Assembly (NCBI RefSeq): GCF_963855985.1
Contig: NC_087092.1
Span: forward strand, 16,244,001-16,308,000
Source: Ostrinia nubilalis
Taxonomy: Eukaryota > Arthropoda > Insecta > Lepidoptera > Crambidae
DNA: 64,000 nucleotides
Direction: 5' to 3'
Shown: positions 1-12,164 of the stretch, one piece after another
How the letters are laid out: each line of letters opens with the position of its first letter
Position numbering within the stretch: the first letter of the stretch is position 1
The notes under the pieces: generated by a model
Databases searched by the model: none
Seen by the model: the letters and a program-made list of their open reading frames with translations, nothing else
What the model was told of the DNA's origin: nothing
Program-made: the position numbers and the translations under genes

Positions 1-1671
1 TGGGACCGATGATGTATTCCTAGAAATATTTTTTTAAATAAGGAGATAGAGATTATTAATCTTTATGGCTGACTGTGGTAGTAGAGAAAGATATTTAGAA
101 TTATAAAATTAATAAATCATTTACTGAGAATAATACCAAAATGTTGGCTTCACATGACCCATTTAGACATTGTTTCTTGATGATTTCTTTAAAAATGGTA
201 AAACTATTTGATTGATTGATATTTGAGTTCGGAATTTTAGGGAGTTGGCTATACTACTGTATAATGTAGTAATCTTTCGCCCACAATGATAACCATAATG
301 TATATTCCAAATTAAGTAATTCTTTATCAAATATACATAATCATTGAAATTTCTATGCCTCCCACTACCGATTGATTTGTAAGCAAATAGATACCTACAC
401 ATAGCGAGGGCTATCATTCGGGTTAACAATCAATACTATGTATAACCGTGCTACTAAAATTGCTGTTATAAATGAGTATAAATACAGCAGATTCATTCCT
501 TCGTTGCTATGTGTTCACTATTTCTATCATAACACCACAGTACATGTAACAATCGCTATAGATTTACATTAAAATTTTCCCCACACATCTCTACTGTTTT
601 AGCTACTACTCGTGTATGTCGCGAGAGATCATAATAAATAAATATAACGTGGTCTAAATGACGTCTTTAGTCGTTATACGTCAGCTACCTCACCAGACAC
701 ATGAGTCGAAAGTGACTCACATAAAATGAAGAGTGAACCTACTGCACATTGTTATTTCATCTGTGACAATAATGAAAAACGTATTTACATGCAAATAAGG
801 CACTAAATGCATCGAATAGAAATCGTTTGAAAATATACCGGCTATTTAGCAGAACCAATATAACTGTTAGAAACGACAAGGCTTACGCATTATGTGCTGC
901 TTCGACGCCAAATTGGGTATAAGTTAATATCGTTCGCCATGTATGGTGAATTTCATGATTGGAGAGATCTATAATGGCAGATCGATTTAAGTTACGAGTA
1001 TTTTGCCTCGTTCCAATCTGTGTTATTTCCTTCGCGCTTGTTTTATCTATTATTTGATTTCCAAATAAGTTAGGGATAGATTTATCAAAAGAATGCGCCT
1101 ATTGGCGTGGGCAGTGATGTATGGGAGACATACAACGGGCTCCGTGTTAACAGCGTCCACTGACACCGAACAAAACATTCGATTGGCAAATTCAGAAACT
1201 GGATTGTGATCAAGGGAAAACAAATCCTATTGTGAAAGGGCGAAGGTGTCTGCTAGTGGCGCTTTGACAAGTGAACTACGGTCTACCTTAAAGCTCTGTT
1301 TCCCAAACTTTATAATGACGATATCCCCAAAGTGGAAAATAATTTAGGAAATACTTTTTGAAAACCTCGTTCAAATATCCAATCGTAGAATACTTATCTA
1401 TAACTTGATTTATTCAAGTTGTTTTTTGTAGTGAACTTTTTCATGAAATGGATATTCGTTATTTCGTTATGAATTTCATTTTGAAACTTTTCTCGCATTT
1501 TTTAAATAACAATCTTACCGTAGCCCTTCAAACCCCGCGAATCGAGACAGTAGAAATCAATTGTTACGCGGCCATAATGCGACCGCTTGGGGTTTTATTA
1601 GGTTACATTTTATGTTCGTAATGTTTCTGACTTTTCCCCATACTGCATTCCCTTATCTAACACCAAGTCTC
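1..1671. other. host non-coding DNA, nothing recognised
   Basis: AT-rich sequence with stops in all frames. I see no exon with convincing splice signals, no RNA gene and no repeat I can name. It is probably intergenic or intronic. Confidence 0.5.
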
Positions 1672-1819
1672 ACGCCCGTATTCAAATACGATACTTGCTT
1701 TAGTGAAGCAGCAAATCGAACGCACAGCGTTGAATAGACCTCTGTGATTGCTTCGTGTGTCACCCTATGCGTCCACGCGCACTGTGAGACCTCATAGTAT
1801 TGTTTGTGAATACGGGCGT
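1672..1819 (-). mobile_element. MITE-like element, copy 1 (inverted relative to copy at 10293)
   Basis: About 148 bp bounded by inverted ends: ACGCCCGTATTCA on the left and TGAATACGGGCGT on the right. The reverse complement of 10293-10442 aligns along its whole length with scattered substitutions. The element has no coding capacity. Short size, inverted termini and a second copy in the same window indicate a non-autonomous DNA transposon. The superfamily cannot be assigned because no clean target-site duplication is visible. Confidence 0.7.
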
Positions 1820-3020
1820 CAATGTATAACATTACACTTTGACAAATTCTGGCCCCCGGTGCTCCCTCACCGTGTCGTCTGTCGCCGGGCTCGGCGCAGC
1901 ACGCGCTGCAGCTTTATGATTTTCGCGCATTCATATTTCGTGCGCGCGCGCACCTAACCTAACGGGCCGCTAGGGCTGCCTCGCCTCCAACAATTTATGG
2001 GACAGATTAATTTACGTCGTCGTCCAACAACGCTTCGTTTTGCTTATTAATACTGCGGAGAAAACCTCATTAATGCTTTATGGCGCATAAATCTAAACGA
2101 CCAATTACAATTCAATTTCGCACAGGAAAATCGTTTGAGAAATGATGTGAGATTGTCCGTTTTAGTGCGCACTGAATCAAAATAACTAAAGGAACTGTAA
2201 AATCAATGGGCTCTATGATAATTGTGTTCTCGTAAGCAATTTGTTCCGTTACCTTCGGACACAATTTCAAAAGCGTATGGTTTTGTTAGGTCGAAGCCCT
2301 AGGGCTGTCACTCGTGTATTTTGAATGAAGTTATGAGACGTTTATTTTCAGATTGACTGTGTTATTCTAAGAAATCATAAAGAAAACATTTACCTCCGCT
2401 TCAAATGGCTAACGAATCCCTTTACTTACGTAGGAATATAAACACACGAGCATAAAACCTACTCCTTTTTAGAGTCGGTATAAAAGTTTGATGATTTAAT
2501 TCCTAGTGTCATTATATCTTTTGTTTTCTAACGGTTTAAAAGCGGTAGCTTTTGTTTTTTTTCATATGGGACATGGGTACCAAATTTCCTTAATTGGATG
2601 AAAAGACCCGCGCCAACACCGGACGTTGTAAATTGTCGATCGTTGACAAAACCGCGCATGGGTGTGCGTTAATTACGGCTTATTAATAGAACACAATCAT
2701 TAAGAACTGTAATTAAGAACACGTAGGGTCAGAAGATCAGGCTGCCGTGTAACGTGCTCGCAAAAATGGTCATAAATCAGGGACGATTTATAGCTTGCTA
2801 ATGCGATATCCTTGTAACAGTGATGTGAACTAGTTGGATTAATGTTAGGAATAGTCATCTGTCAAGATATCGCGTTTAGAAACTAGTGTCACAGTAGATA
2901 AATCAAACAGTACGGAAGCTTCATACAAACGCTCGAAATCAGACTCACGCACACAGACGCACGCTTTACACGAGCTCTAAGCGAACCTCGCAGTCCATCC
3001 GTCGCGAGTGTCGCGCGCGT
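1820..3020. other. host non-coding DNA with a CpG-rich patch near 2945-3025
   Basis: No gene recognised. Around 1870-1960 and 2945-3025 the sequence becomes CG-rich with GCGCGC runs, unlike the AT-rich surroundings. This could mark a promoter or non-coding exon, but no splice-supported ORF accompanies either patch. Confidence 0.35.
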
Positions 3021-3184
3021 TGTGTTTTTAATAATAATTTTATTGCATGCACTGTCCGCTGTATTTTTAAAAACATGCCACGAGTGTATTGCGAAGTATA
3101 CGTCTGCTTGAACTCGGCATCTTCAAAACCAGAACTTTCATTTTTTAAACTTCGTAATAATTCTGAATTGTAAAAATGATTAAA

Positions 3185-4005
3185 TATTACTTTAAATAAT
3201 AAATAATAAATAATAAAATCGTTTATTGCAAGAAAAACAATTACATTTTTCATATTAATCTTGGACTCCACACTAGGCAAGCCTGTCTCGTGGAGGCCAG
3301 GAGATAACTTTACAATATTTTGGGTACTTAAAACTATTAAAACTATTATTAGAACATAAAAACAATAAAAAAAAAATCAATAATTGTGCTGTATGTTTTA
3401 TAAGTATGGGTTATGTATGTGTCGTGTATTAAGTAATTAGTGATTGATGATAAAATATTATGAAGTGTAGGTATGTCGTAGGTTTCACGTTTTGTTTATT
3501 GTACTATTCTTATGAAATGCTCTGTGTTTTCGTAATTTAGTGAGGTAAGCCATGTTCCTATTTTGTGTTTAGCCTCTCTAGTAGGTTTGTCTTTTATTCT
3601 GCAGAATTTTACTATTTTATTATAAATAAATGGGCTGAGAAACGTGTTGAATCGATGGGCAAATGAAGTTTTAGTTAATGGGACTGGGATTGTAAAAAAT
3701 CTTTTTTGACAGGAGTTGTTTAAATCGGAGTTTAATACAGATTTGTGGACTGAGGTAGAGGTTAGTTGTATAAAGAGTTGTCTGACGCTAAGCAGGTTAC
3801 ATTCTCGGTAAAGAAGATCTGTTGGAAATAGGCGGTTTTTAAATAGCATCGCCTTTAGAACTGAGCGCTGAGATCTTTCTAGTTGTAGTAGTGTAGAAGT
3901 TGCAGTACCACCCCAAGCTGTGATGCAGTACGTAATAAGCGATTGGCATAGGGCGGTGTATACGGACTTGAGCAGTTCTTTATCAGCCGATTTTAAATAA
4001 AGTGC
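3185..4005 (-). mobile_element. 5'-truncated non-LTR retrotransposon (Jockey/CR1-like), 3' end of reverse transcriptase ORF
   Basis: On the - strand, about 4005 to 3499 encodes the C-terminal end of a LINE reverse transcriptase protein. It reads through LKSVYTALCQSLITYCITAW, a QRS-LKA stretch, then FPTDLLYREC, with a terminal segment rich in basic residues. This pattern (YxALxxSxxxYxxxxWG, then QRxxLK) is typical of the thumb/C-terminal region of Jockey/CR1-clade elements. The ORF stops near 3496. About 300 bp of 3' UTR follow and end in an AATAAACGATTTTATT-like tail of TTATTA repeats near 3185-3225. TTTAAATAA occurs at both borders and may be a target-site duplication, but it is low complexity. 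The copy is truncated and dead. Confidence 0.75.
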
Positions 4006-7000
4006 TTACATCTGATTTAGTAATAGTTCTTTTTAAATTACGTAATTACGCTTTTTAACAATTTATGTGTTCTATTTGATAAAGTAATTTGCTCCGCGCG
4101 CTTTTGTACTAAGTGATGAACTGTATTTAAAATGATGCAATAGCTATGTGAAAGTAGTATCCGGTATTTTATTTATGAGAATAGAATATCTTCTACCGGC
4201 CTCTAATAGTACTTAATCAATTTATTCGATTATGTATTCGATCATTATAGAACCTAATTAACGTTTATTTTTTTGTTAACTACTTAGTCAATTAATTTAT
4301 TCCATTAGGTATTTGATAATTAAAAAACCTAAATAAACGTTTTAATAAATAAGTAAGTCAGAACCTTATTAATTTTATAAAGATTAAGAGTGCCAACCCT
4401 AACACTCAGTTGAAGTGTAGGTATTTAACTCGCCGAAAGGGCTAAGTTTCCGTACTGCTTTAGCTCATATATCTACTGTGCTAGTGTAGACTTGTGAATT
4501 GGGTTAGGAGTGAGACATAAAATTGTAATGTGTTTTTTATTAGATTTCAATGTTTTAAAGCTGGAACTAGATTGATGCTGTTTATATCCGCGTGCACATT
4601 AATATTTTATGTTTATTTCTTGCGGTCTCAGTTTTTTGGGTGTTGTACCACTGTTTTTATATGCATATAGGATTGGACAAGATCTGTTGAGTTAGATTGG
4701 CATAAAAACGACATAGAATCCGCCCCGAAGACCTTGAAATCGAAGAAAGACGGAGGTATCACGTTTCGTGACGAAAAAAACGAACATGAAATTCGACAAA
4801 ATGCCTGATAAAATCTCTGATCAAAAAACAAAGGAATCAGTTTTATTATTGAATATTGATTAAGCAAATCACGAAGTACCCAGGAGGTACCTGTAAACTG
4901 TATACATATTTATTGAATAATACAAAACAAATCAACTGTGTTTTAAAAGTTTTATGTTAGAAATAAAAAGTACATAATATAACTTTTGACCACTTTCAGC
5001 TGAAAACGTCTTCAATTTTTTTTTTGCAGAAATGGTGTAACAGAAAAGTAGGGATATTACTATGAGTATCTTTATCACTCAAATCAACGTTAACTAAACC
5101 GTTGTATAGTCACATTATAGTTGTATATATAGTAACAGCACATTAGACTTTACATTTTTGTTGAAGAATAGCTCCTATTACCACTCCACAAGATAGTGTT
5201 AAGCTTGATGTGCCATAACCGACCTGCGTACACGCCGACGCATTTACATTCAAAGATCATTTCAGATAAGCAATCTACCCGCACGCAGAAACGCTCCTAA
5301 ACCCCGCTTCCTTATTAGGAACTTAAAGTGACGCGAAATATTACGCATCTAGTAATGAGCCTTATCAAAACAACCTGATAAGGCTTACCTGGAGATTTTG
5401 AGCAAGTTTAGGTCTAGGCGCTCGACAGTGCTGAGCCAAGTTTCTGACTAGTTAACAAATATTTTACAGAAAAATAATCTTGCTGTGTAAGGGCTTGTAG
5501 TGCCGTCCCATTTTTTGCAGGAACTTATTTTTGTAGTTCCCATTTAGTTGTATACGTCTTTTAATATTAACATTCATACGAACATCCCGTTTGTATTGTC
5601 CTGAGGGCTTAGAGTGAGTTTACATCAAACGCATTAGATGTCGTTGTCGACTGCGTAAACAAGTGTCATTAAATGTATGACGGATTGTACAGCGCCCCTA
5701 GCGGAAACTTTCAAGAACTAAAATCTTCATACATTTTTTCACGCGCTCACTAGTGACGAAGTTTGATGTAAACTCGCACTAAGCCCCCTGAAAATCGATC
5801 CGTTCGAATTTGTAAATCGAGTTTCAAACACACTGTTTTCACACGGCAGTCCAGTTCATATCCCGCAATACTGGATAGCGTGGGAACGGAAAGATATGAT
5901 TTTAGTGGGACCGTTTATTATTCGTCCAAAAATAATCAAAATTGCATTAAATAAAGTATTACTTAAAGTAAATTCCGCAGTTTCCTTTATCTTCGCGATT
6001 AATATTGGAATACCGTACGAAAATTTTCTCCAGAAGCAAAATTAAGATTACGTATGCATTCACAATACTACCGTAAAAGTAAGAGACCTGGCACAGTGGC
6101 ATTACAGAGTTAAATCATACAGCCGGTGAAATATTACGAAATTGTTTCGGCAACGCGATAAAAACCCGCATAAAGCGAATACCGATTCCATAATAATGAA
6201 TACTCGAATGACAAATGGCCTCGCATCGCACAGCCCATTGAGTACTTGCCGAAATGCTACATTTGGTGTATGGAAAAATTTTAGTTGTATAGTCGACATT
6301 TTTCTTTCGTCCTCGTCCTCTTCGATCCTTTATTTGGAGTCTGGTTACTTTTAAAATGGATCTATGGTGCAGTCAAGAGATCATTAGACAGCACGGCACA
6401 ACTAGATGATACAGTGCTCACTTTTTTTTTCTCTCTTTGATGTGCCGTCATCATAGAGAATGATAGTTTTGTTTTTTTTTGATACAAGAATAACTAATAG
6501 AGGTAGCTTGGATAAAAAGTTCTCAAGTACTTAAAATTTTCCACGGATGGAATAGGCGAGTACTCTTTTTGACACACTGTAAGAAATAAAAATTCAAGAA
6601 TAATATCAATTGCTTAAAAAGAGAATCTGAATAATTTGTTAAATTCAAACTATCGTTTTCGTTTCTCATTTCTCAAATATTCAAATCAAAACAAAAATCG
6701 CAACTTGCGTCATCGTGCATAGGTGTAATAAATCTTGCTTATCTAGAGTTTCGTTTTTATTCAGATGCAAATACACCAATTTATCTTTTATATTACAAAT
6801 TGTCAAAACAACCTTGTTAGCGGCTTCTCTTGTTATTAGCTAAATATGGTGAAGATTAGTGGCATTTGGAGTTGCAGTGGGGAAACACTTTATAACTTTT
6901 TTAAGGATGTGTCTCCTTAAAAAAGATGGATATTAATAGCCAAAGCTACTGATTTTCCAAATCTGAGTTAGTATTTACGTAGGTTTATTTTGAAAACATC

Positions 7001-7317
7001 CGCTACCCGCTGAAAATCAGTGTCGAGGCATACCCGCGGCATGCCCCGATTAATGCTGAGCGGGCCCCTATTTGACAGCAGGGCACAATGTTTCTTCTTT
7101 TTGTAATATATGTAAATGTGCTGTCGCTCTGTTTGTCAAATAAAACATTTTTTACTTTTACTTTTAAAAAAGAGGGTTTGAATTTTGTGTGAAACTGGCA
7201 GATAGAGCCATACTTCGATTCTTAATATGTCCTTAGTTAATCTAATTAGCTAATTAATATACTGCTTCATTTTTTAGGGGAAGACTCCATATGCAACACT
7301 TACTTGTTGCATGTAAA
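4006..7317. other. host non-coding DNA
   Basis: No gene recognised; short ORFs have random composition and no splice context. A perfect small hairpin with CTTAAAAAAG-type arms lies near 6898-6925. A possible retroposon 3' tail (CAAATAAAACATTTTTTACT) lies near 7137-7156, preceded by a more GC-rich 120 bp; the family is not identified. Confidence 0.4.
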
Positions 7318-7431
7318 GTTGAGTTGCACCACCTTATTTTAACTGTAACAATAACTGGTGCTTTTTGAATGGAGTTTGACAGATTTTTGACGTTTATCAA
7401 AATTAAAGTAAGATGGTGCAACCCGGCCTAA
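7318..7431. mobile_element. MITE, TIR GGCCGGGTTGCACCA-type, copy 1
   Basis: About 114 bp. The left end reads GAGTTGCACCACCTTATTTT and the right end, reverse-complemented, reads AGGCCGGGTTGCACCATCTT. The interior carries GGAGTTTGACAGATTTTTGACG, which recurs in the copy at 44697-44815. It has no ORF. This is a short, AT-rich, non-autonomous DNA element of a type I recognise as common in Lepidoptera. Confidence 0.65.
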
Positions 7432-10292
7432 GTGTTGAAGTATGACCAACAACTTACTTCAACATTATATCACACACGTGGACTTTATACGCTAAAATCT
7501 TTTCACCGATAAATATTTTTATATCCGCTAATCTTATTAACATCGAATGTCACTTTATTAAGTCACACTTTTGTTTCATTCAACATTCAGTAATATATGC
7601 AAATCCCAATCCGAATGCTCTCTAATGTTGCCAAATGCAAATGCTCTTTATAAAAATGACGAAACGCTTCGCACTGTCCACACCGGCCACTTGTCACTTG
7701 TGGGATTATGAATTTGCATAAAATGGCCGACATTTCAAGATGGCGACCTTTTCGGACTGGTCAGGTTGATTACGTTGAATTGTCTCAATAATGGTCACTA
7801 TAACTTTCTTGTTGGTTGAGAAATGTTACTCAATGTGGTATTTACTGTGGCATGTTTTAAATTGACCTAGTAGTTGTTAATTTTTATATCACGTGCCAAA
7901 TGTCAAATTATCCCGAGGACAATAAATTGCTTCAGAACATAACATATATCTTTTCAAGAACTTGGCGGGCGTTTACAAACCTCAAAAGTAAACAGCGTAG
8001 TACTCTTATTTGTTATCTTGTAAAAATAAACCTCAAATATTGAAATAACTCGGTAAATATTTATTTCTTTGGTATATTTCATCTTCCAACACTTCCAAGT
8101 AATTCACATCGTCCGAATTCGTTGAAAATGTAAAGTCATCGATATTTAACACTGAACTGCACTGCAATCTGTGCACCTTTCTTTAGTGCGACTTTGACAT
8201 CCATGTAAGCGATCTAGCGCTGCGTGTTTTTTGGTTAGACGACAGAACTAATGCAGCATCCGCTGCTGCAGCGCACTTTAAATTATTTCCAAAATGAGCA
8301 AGAATTTTGCTTGCGATAGCTTCTTGTATATGTAGAGTCAATCATATCGAGAGCTGTACTTATTGCGCCACTCGCAACTCGAGAAGCGATCGGTGCTAAA
8401 ATACTTGCGCAAACATATGTCTGTTGACAAATCAACGCGCAAGTGCTCAGTCACATACAGGGGGATTGTGAGATAGAGCAATAACCTTAACCGCTCTTAA
8501 TAAAATTTTCTAGAGTTAAGAGTCGCATCTCAAAACTAAATTCCCAGCTTAGGCAACTCGATTTTTTAAAGTATTAAGTCCTTAACCGTTGTTTGTGTGG
8601 ATTTTTTATAAATTTCTTATTTGTATAACAATTTAAATATTAGTTCGGTAGAGATGTGGTCTTTTAAATTATTGGCATCAAAAAGTACTTAAATGTGAAA
8701 TTGCTCATTTTTTTGCTTTTTAAAATTATTTTTCAAATTACAAATGATTTCTGAAACTTCAAAAGTAAAGACAAATAAGTACAATTTTCCTACATATTGT
8801 GTTCTATCGAATATATCTATCTACTTTTTCACTGTTCTTTCTTAAGAGCTCATCCTGTATTTTCCAAGTTATGCCAACTTATGGTGAGTGGCTACCGTGT
8901 GTGGTCCTCGTAATCCATTGAAATGCATTTATGTACCTAAGGTACCTTATAATATTTATTTTATATGTACTTAGGTATCTTATAAAATATGTTAAAATGG
9001 CGGGTTAAGCGCAATGATTTTGGATTAGGATAACCACTTTCACAGTCAATAAATTTAACGTGATTAGGAACGAGAAAAACTGTAGGGCTTGTGACAAATC
9101 ATTAACCTCTGAAAGTATGTATAATTTTATACCTTCGTATATTAGTAGGTACATACTATAAAACGAATTAACTCTGTTTGTCTGTTAACTTTCACGGTTA
9201 TACCGCTGAAAAAATTTTGAAGCTTTTACGATTACAACTCGTTGTCGTTTCCATACCTTACAAACATATACATCAATAATATTGAACTTCAGCAGATGGA
9301 TTACTATTTAATCAACATAATATGTGTAAATAAATTACATAACACTTCATTACATTTTTTCATTACACAATGACTTCAACACCGTAATTTTAATAATAAA
9401 AAATGTTGTGTTTCATTATTTCACAAGGAACTGTTTCTCACATTGTGTCTTGAACTTAATTACTGACTTTAAGTGTTCTAAATACCGTGAAATTATCACA
9501 CAGCACCCTTCATTTTGGAATATCTAGCACAATTAAGTTAGCAAGATTTTCTGGAATTCTTAAGTAATATTTTGTAACTCAAGTAATACCTAAGGAATGC
9601 CTTGAGTAAAGCCCAAGAAATAATTAGTATAATTTCGTTTGGTGCTTGTTAGGAATCTTCGGCTTTCACAAAACTATGGGACTATTCCGTAATCTTTTTC
9701 GTATAAAGTCGAAAAAGATTCGCCGATATTGGAATTGATTTCCAAAGACTGAGTGTGTTTAGTTGCTAAATGTATTTCTCCAGGCTTTGAATTGTGTGTT
9801 TAAACTGCGGTTTGACCCTAGGTTGCCATAAACTCGTGTTTTATGGGACGAATCGGGTTGCCTCGGAATCGATTTGGACATCCTGGAATGCGTTTCCTGA
9901 ACTTCATTTTGCTTGTTCAGGATTTAAGACTAAACAATTTAGTGAAATGTTAAGAGATATTTATAAATTATTTGTATATTTTATGTATGAATAAGTATGA
10001 ATGTTCGTTTCACACGAAACGTAATTTTAAGAAGTTATTACTTATAAAACGCGTTCGTAGTCACTTTCATAAGTATTTTACGTGTAATATCGGCTGTATT
10101 TTAACAATTTCTTTCTTTTGCAGGTAATGCACCTCTTCTCAGCCAGTAAGCGAGATGGGAAAGTACAAAATGTCTTTATTTAACATCGGCTACAGTAAAA
10201 AGCGTAGAAGAAACTGACTCAAATTAAATTTAAGTCATTATCTTACAATTTAAAAAGCCGTAGCCACACAGCAGGCATCCCCGTTCGTGGCG
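7432..10292. other. host non-coding DNA
   Basis: No gene recognised. A decayed copy of the AACTCTGTTTGTCTGTTA-type repeat tail seen better preserved at 30423 and 38389 may lie at about 9135-9235. An acceptor-like tract (TTTCTTTCTTTTGCAG) ends at 10124, but no open exon with a donor follows it. Confidence 0.35.
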
Positions 10293-10442
10293 TACGCCCG
10301 TATTCACAAACATTACTATGAGGTCTCACAGTGCGCGTGGACGCACAGGGTGACACACGAACCAATTACAGAGCTTTATTCAACGCTGTGCGTTCGATTT
10401 GCTGCCTCACTTAAGCAAGCATCGTTTCTGAATACGTGCGGT
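10293..10442 (+). mobile_element. MITE-like element, copy 2 (inverted relative to copy at 1672)
   Basis: About 150 bp, starting ACGCCCGTATTCACAAAC and ending CTGAATACGTGCGGT, an inverted repeat with two substitutions. It is the inverse of 1672-1819, sharing an internal stretch around CTCACAGTGCGCGTGGACGC. A 67-residue ORF crossing it is a by-product and not a gene. Confidence 0.7.
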
Positions 10443-11222
10443 AGTGTAGTAACACATCTGCTGTACTTACTGCGCCGAGATTTTGGCTAAAAACGCCTGC
10501 AGTGTTATAAGTAACATATTGTATTATGATACTGTCTGAAATTTAGTGGCGTTAAGCGTCATGCTCAACCAATTGTTTTAAAAGTATTGCAAGCTACATG
10601 CGTCTTACAAGTAATACGCGACGGCCGAAAGTTCGGTATGCGTGTCTCTACATTTCCAAAAATAATTTTTCAGTCGCCTACAACTCCACAATATCCTTTT
10701 GGTTGTCGATTCGTATGGTCACGCAAACCGATTGAAAGCCAGGGGCACTTTTGACCAGACACTTCTTAAACTTTTTCTTTTACCGTCCCCGTTTCTCAAA
10801 AGAGGCAAAATTTAAATGTGTCGGCCTACTTTACAAGTGAAATGCACGCCTTATTTGTTTTAGGGTCCATATATTTGGTTTGCGCGAAATTACCATGTCG
10901 ACGGGCTTTTGTGGCGGCATGCTTTTGGTGTTGTCTTAATCTACATTGCTTTGTTGTTTCCGCAGAATAAAATTATACCTACATTAATCAAATACATCAA
11001 TATAAACTAAAGCTTGAAATTAGGAAAAATCATGGTAAACTATCAATAAAAAGCAGTTTTATAAACATTTTCATAAACAAGCAGACCCTTTATCTAGATT
11101 ATAATAATATACGTCCATAAGTCTCCTCAATAGTCTAAGATCTCTGACAAATCGGGCCTCAGTATTATGTTCAATAACTACAAAATAATTCCAACTAGGT
11201 ACCTACATCCAAAGGACAATGG

Positions 11223-11474
11223 GCAAAATGGTACCCGGCTCCAATAGATATGTGTCTAGTATCGTTTGAAAGGTCTTACCAAGATGAACAACTTTTACTA
11301 TGACCACCAGCCTCAGATCTGGTTGTGTACGAAGATATACATACTTTTTTGCAGAATGGTACCCGACTCCAATAGTTATGTTTGTAGTGTCATTTGAAAG
11401 GTCTTACCAAGACGAACAACATTTACTATGGCTACCAGCCTCAGATCTGGTTGCGTTCGAAGATAAAGATACTT
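11223..11474. repeat. tandem duplication, two units of about 126 bp
   Basis: Unit 1 (11223-11348) and unit 2 (11349-11474) align along their length. Landmark strings such as ATGGTACCCGGCTCCAATAG and GGTCTTACCAAGA recur at a constant 126-bp offset with about 10-15 % substitutions. It is non-coding. The duplication stops just before the LINE insertion at 11498. Confidence 0.85.
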
Positions 11475-11497
11475 TTTGTGTAACCTAAGTATCATAC

Positions 11498-11674
11498 AGT
11501 ATGAAGGGGGACGCGCTCGGGGCAGGGCACCGACGAGATGGTCGGACGCGGTGAGGAAGACGGTGGGCGGGAGTTTGCATCGTGTGATCCACACAGCTTA
11601 TGACCGCAGTCTGTGGAGGAATACTATCTGTGGTCGCGATCCTCATCAGTGAGGGACCGAGGAAGAAGAAGAAG
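11498..11674 (+). mobile_element. LINE 3' fragment with (GAA)n tail and 11-bp TSD
   Basis: A 177-bp, GC-rich insertion encodes the last 48 or so residues of a non-LTR reverse transcriptase protein (RAPTRWSDAVRKTVGG, then LWRNTICGRDPHQ and a stop). A GAA-repeat tail follows directly. AAGTATCATAC occurs at 11487-11497 and again at 11675-11685, a perfect 11-bp target-site duplication. It is a 5'-truncated retrotransposition event of an RTE-like or related clade; the clade cannot be fixed from so short a piece. Confidence 0.85.
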
Positions 11675-11984
11675 AAGTATCATACGTGTCCATCGTATGG
11701 TACTTAGGTTATGCGAGGCAGGAAGGGTTTACTGCTCCAGCATCCTTCCTTAACTCTATAATTATTGATGGGGATAATTGTGTAATAAATATTTTTATAA
11801 AGAAGTTACCCCCTTATTAATAAAAAGTTACACCTAGGAAGAACCTTGGATTAAAATGACATTTCCATACCAAATGACAATTTAAGCCAGAATTCAACTA
11901 GTGTGTAACTTTTATTAATAAAGGGGTTAAAGTTTTATTAGGTACTTCTTAAGGGTTTTATTATGGGTTGCTAAAGCGAATAAA

Positions 11985-12152
11985 CCCACAAGACCCAATA
12001 AGTCCACCCACAAGATGGACCGACGACCTCATAAAGTTAGCGGGAAGGCGCTGGATGCAGGCCGCCACCAACCGGCCATTGTGGAAATCATTGGGGGAGG
12101 CCTATATTCAACTGGACGTCCTATGGCTAAAATGATCATGATGATGATGATG
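11985..12152 (+). mobile_element. LINE 3' fragment with (ATG)n tail and 12-bp TSD
   Basis: A 168-bp insertion encodes the C-terminus of a related reverse transcriptase protein (PTRWTDDLIKLAGRRWMQAA, then NRPLWKSLGEAYI), a stop, and an ATGATGATG tail. The perfect 12-bp direct repeat AAAGCGAATAAA flanks it (11973-11984 and 12153-12164). The PTRWxDD and LWxx motifs are shared with the fragment at 11498, but the tail repeat differs, so these are two families or subfamilies inserted 300 bp apart in the same orientation. Confidence 0.85.
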
Positions 12153-12164
12153 AAAGCGAATAAA

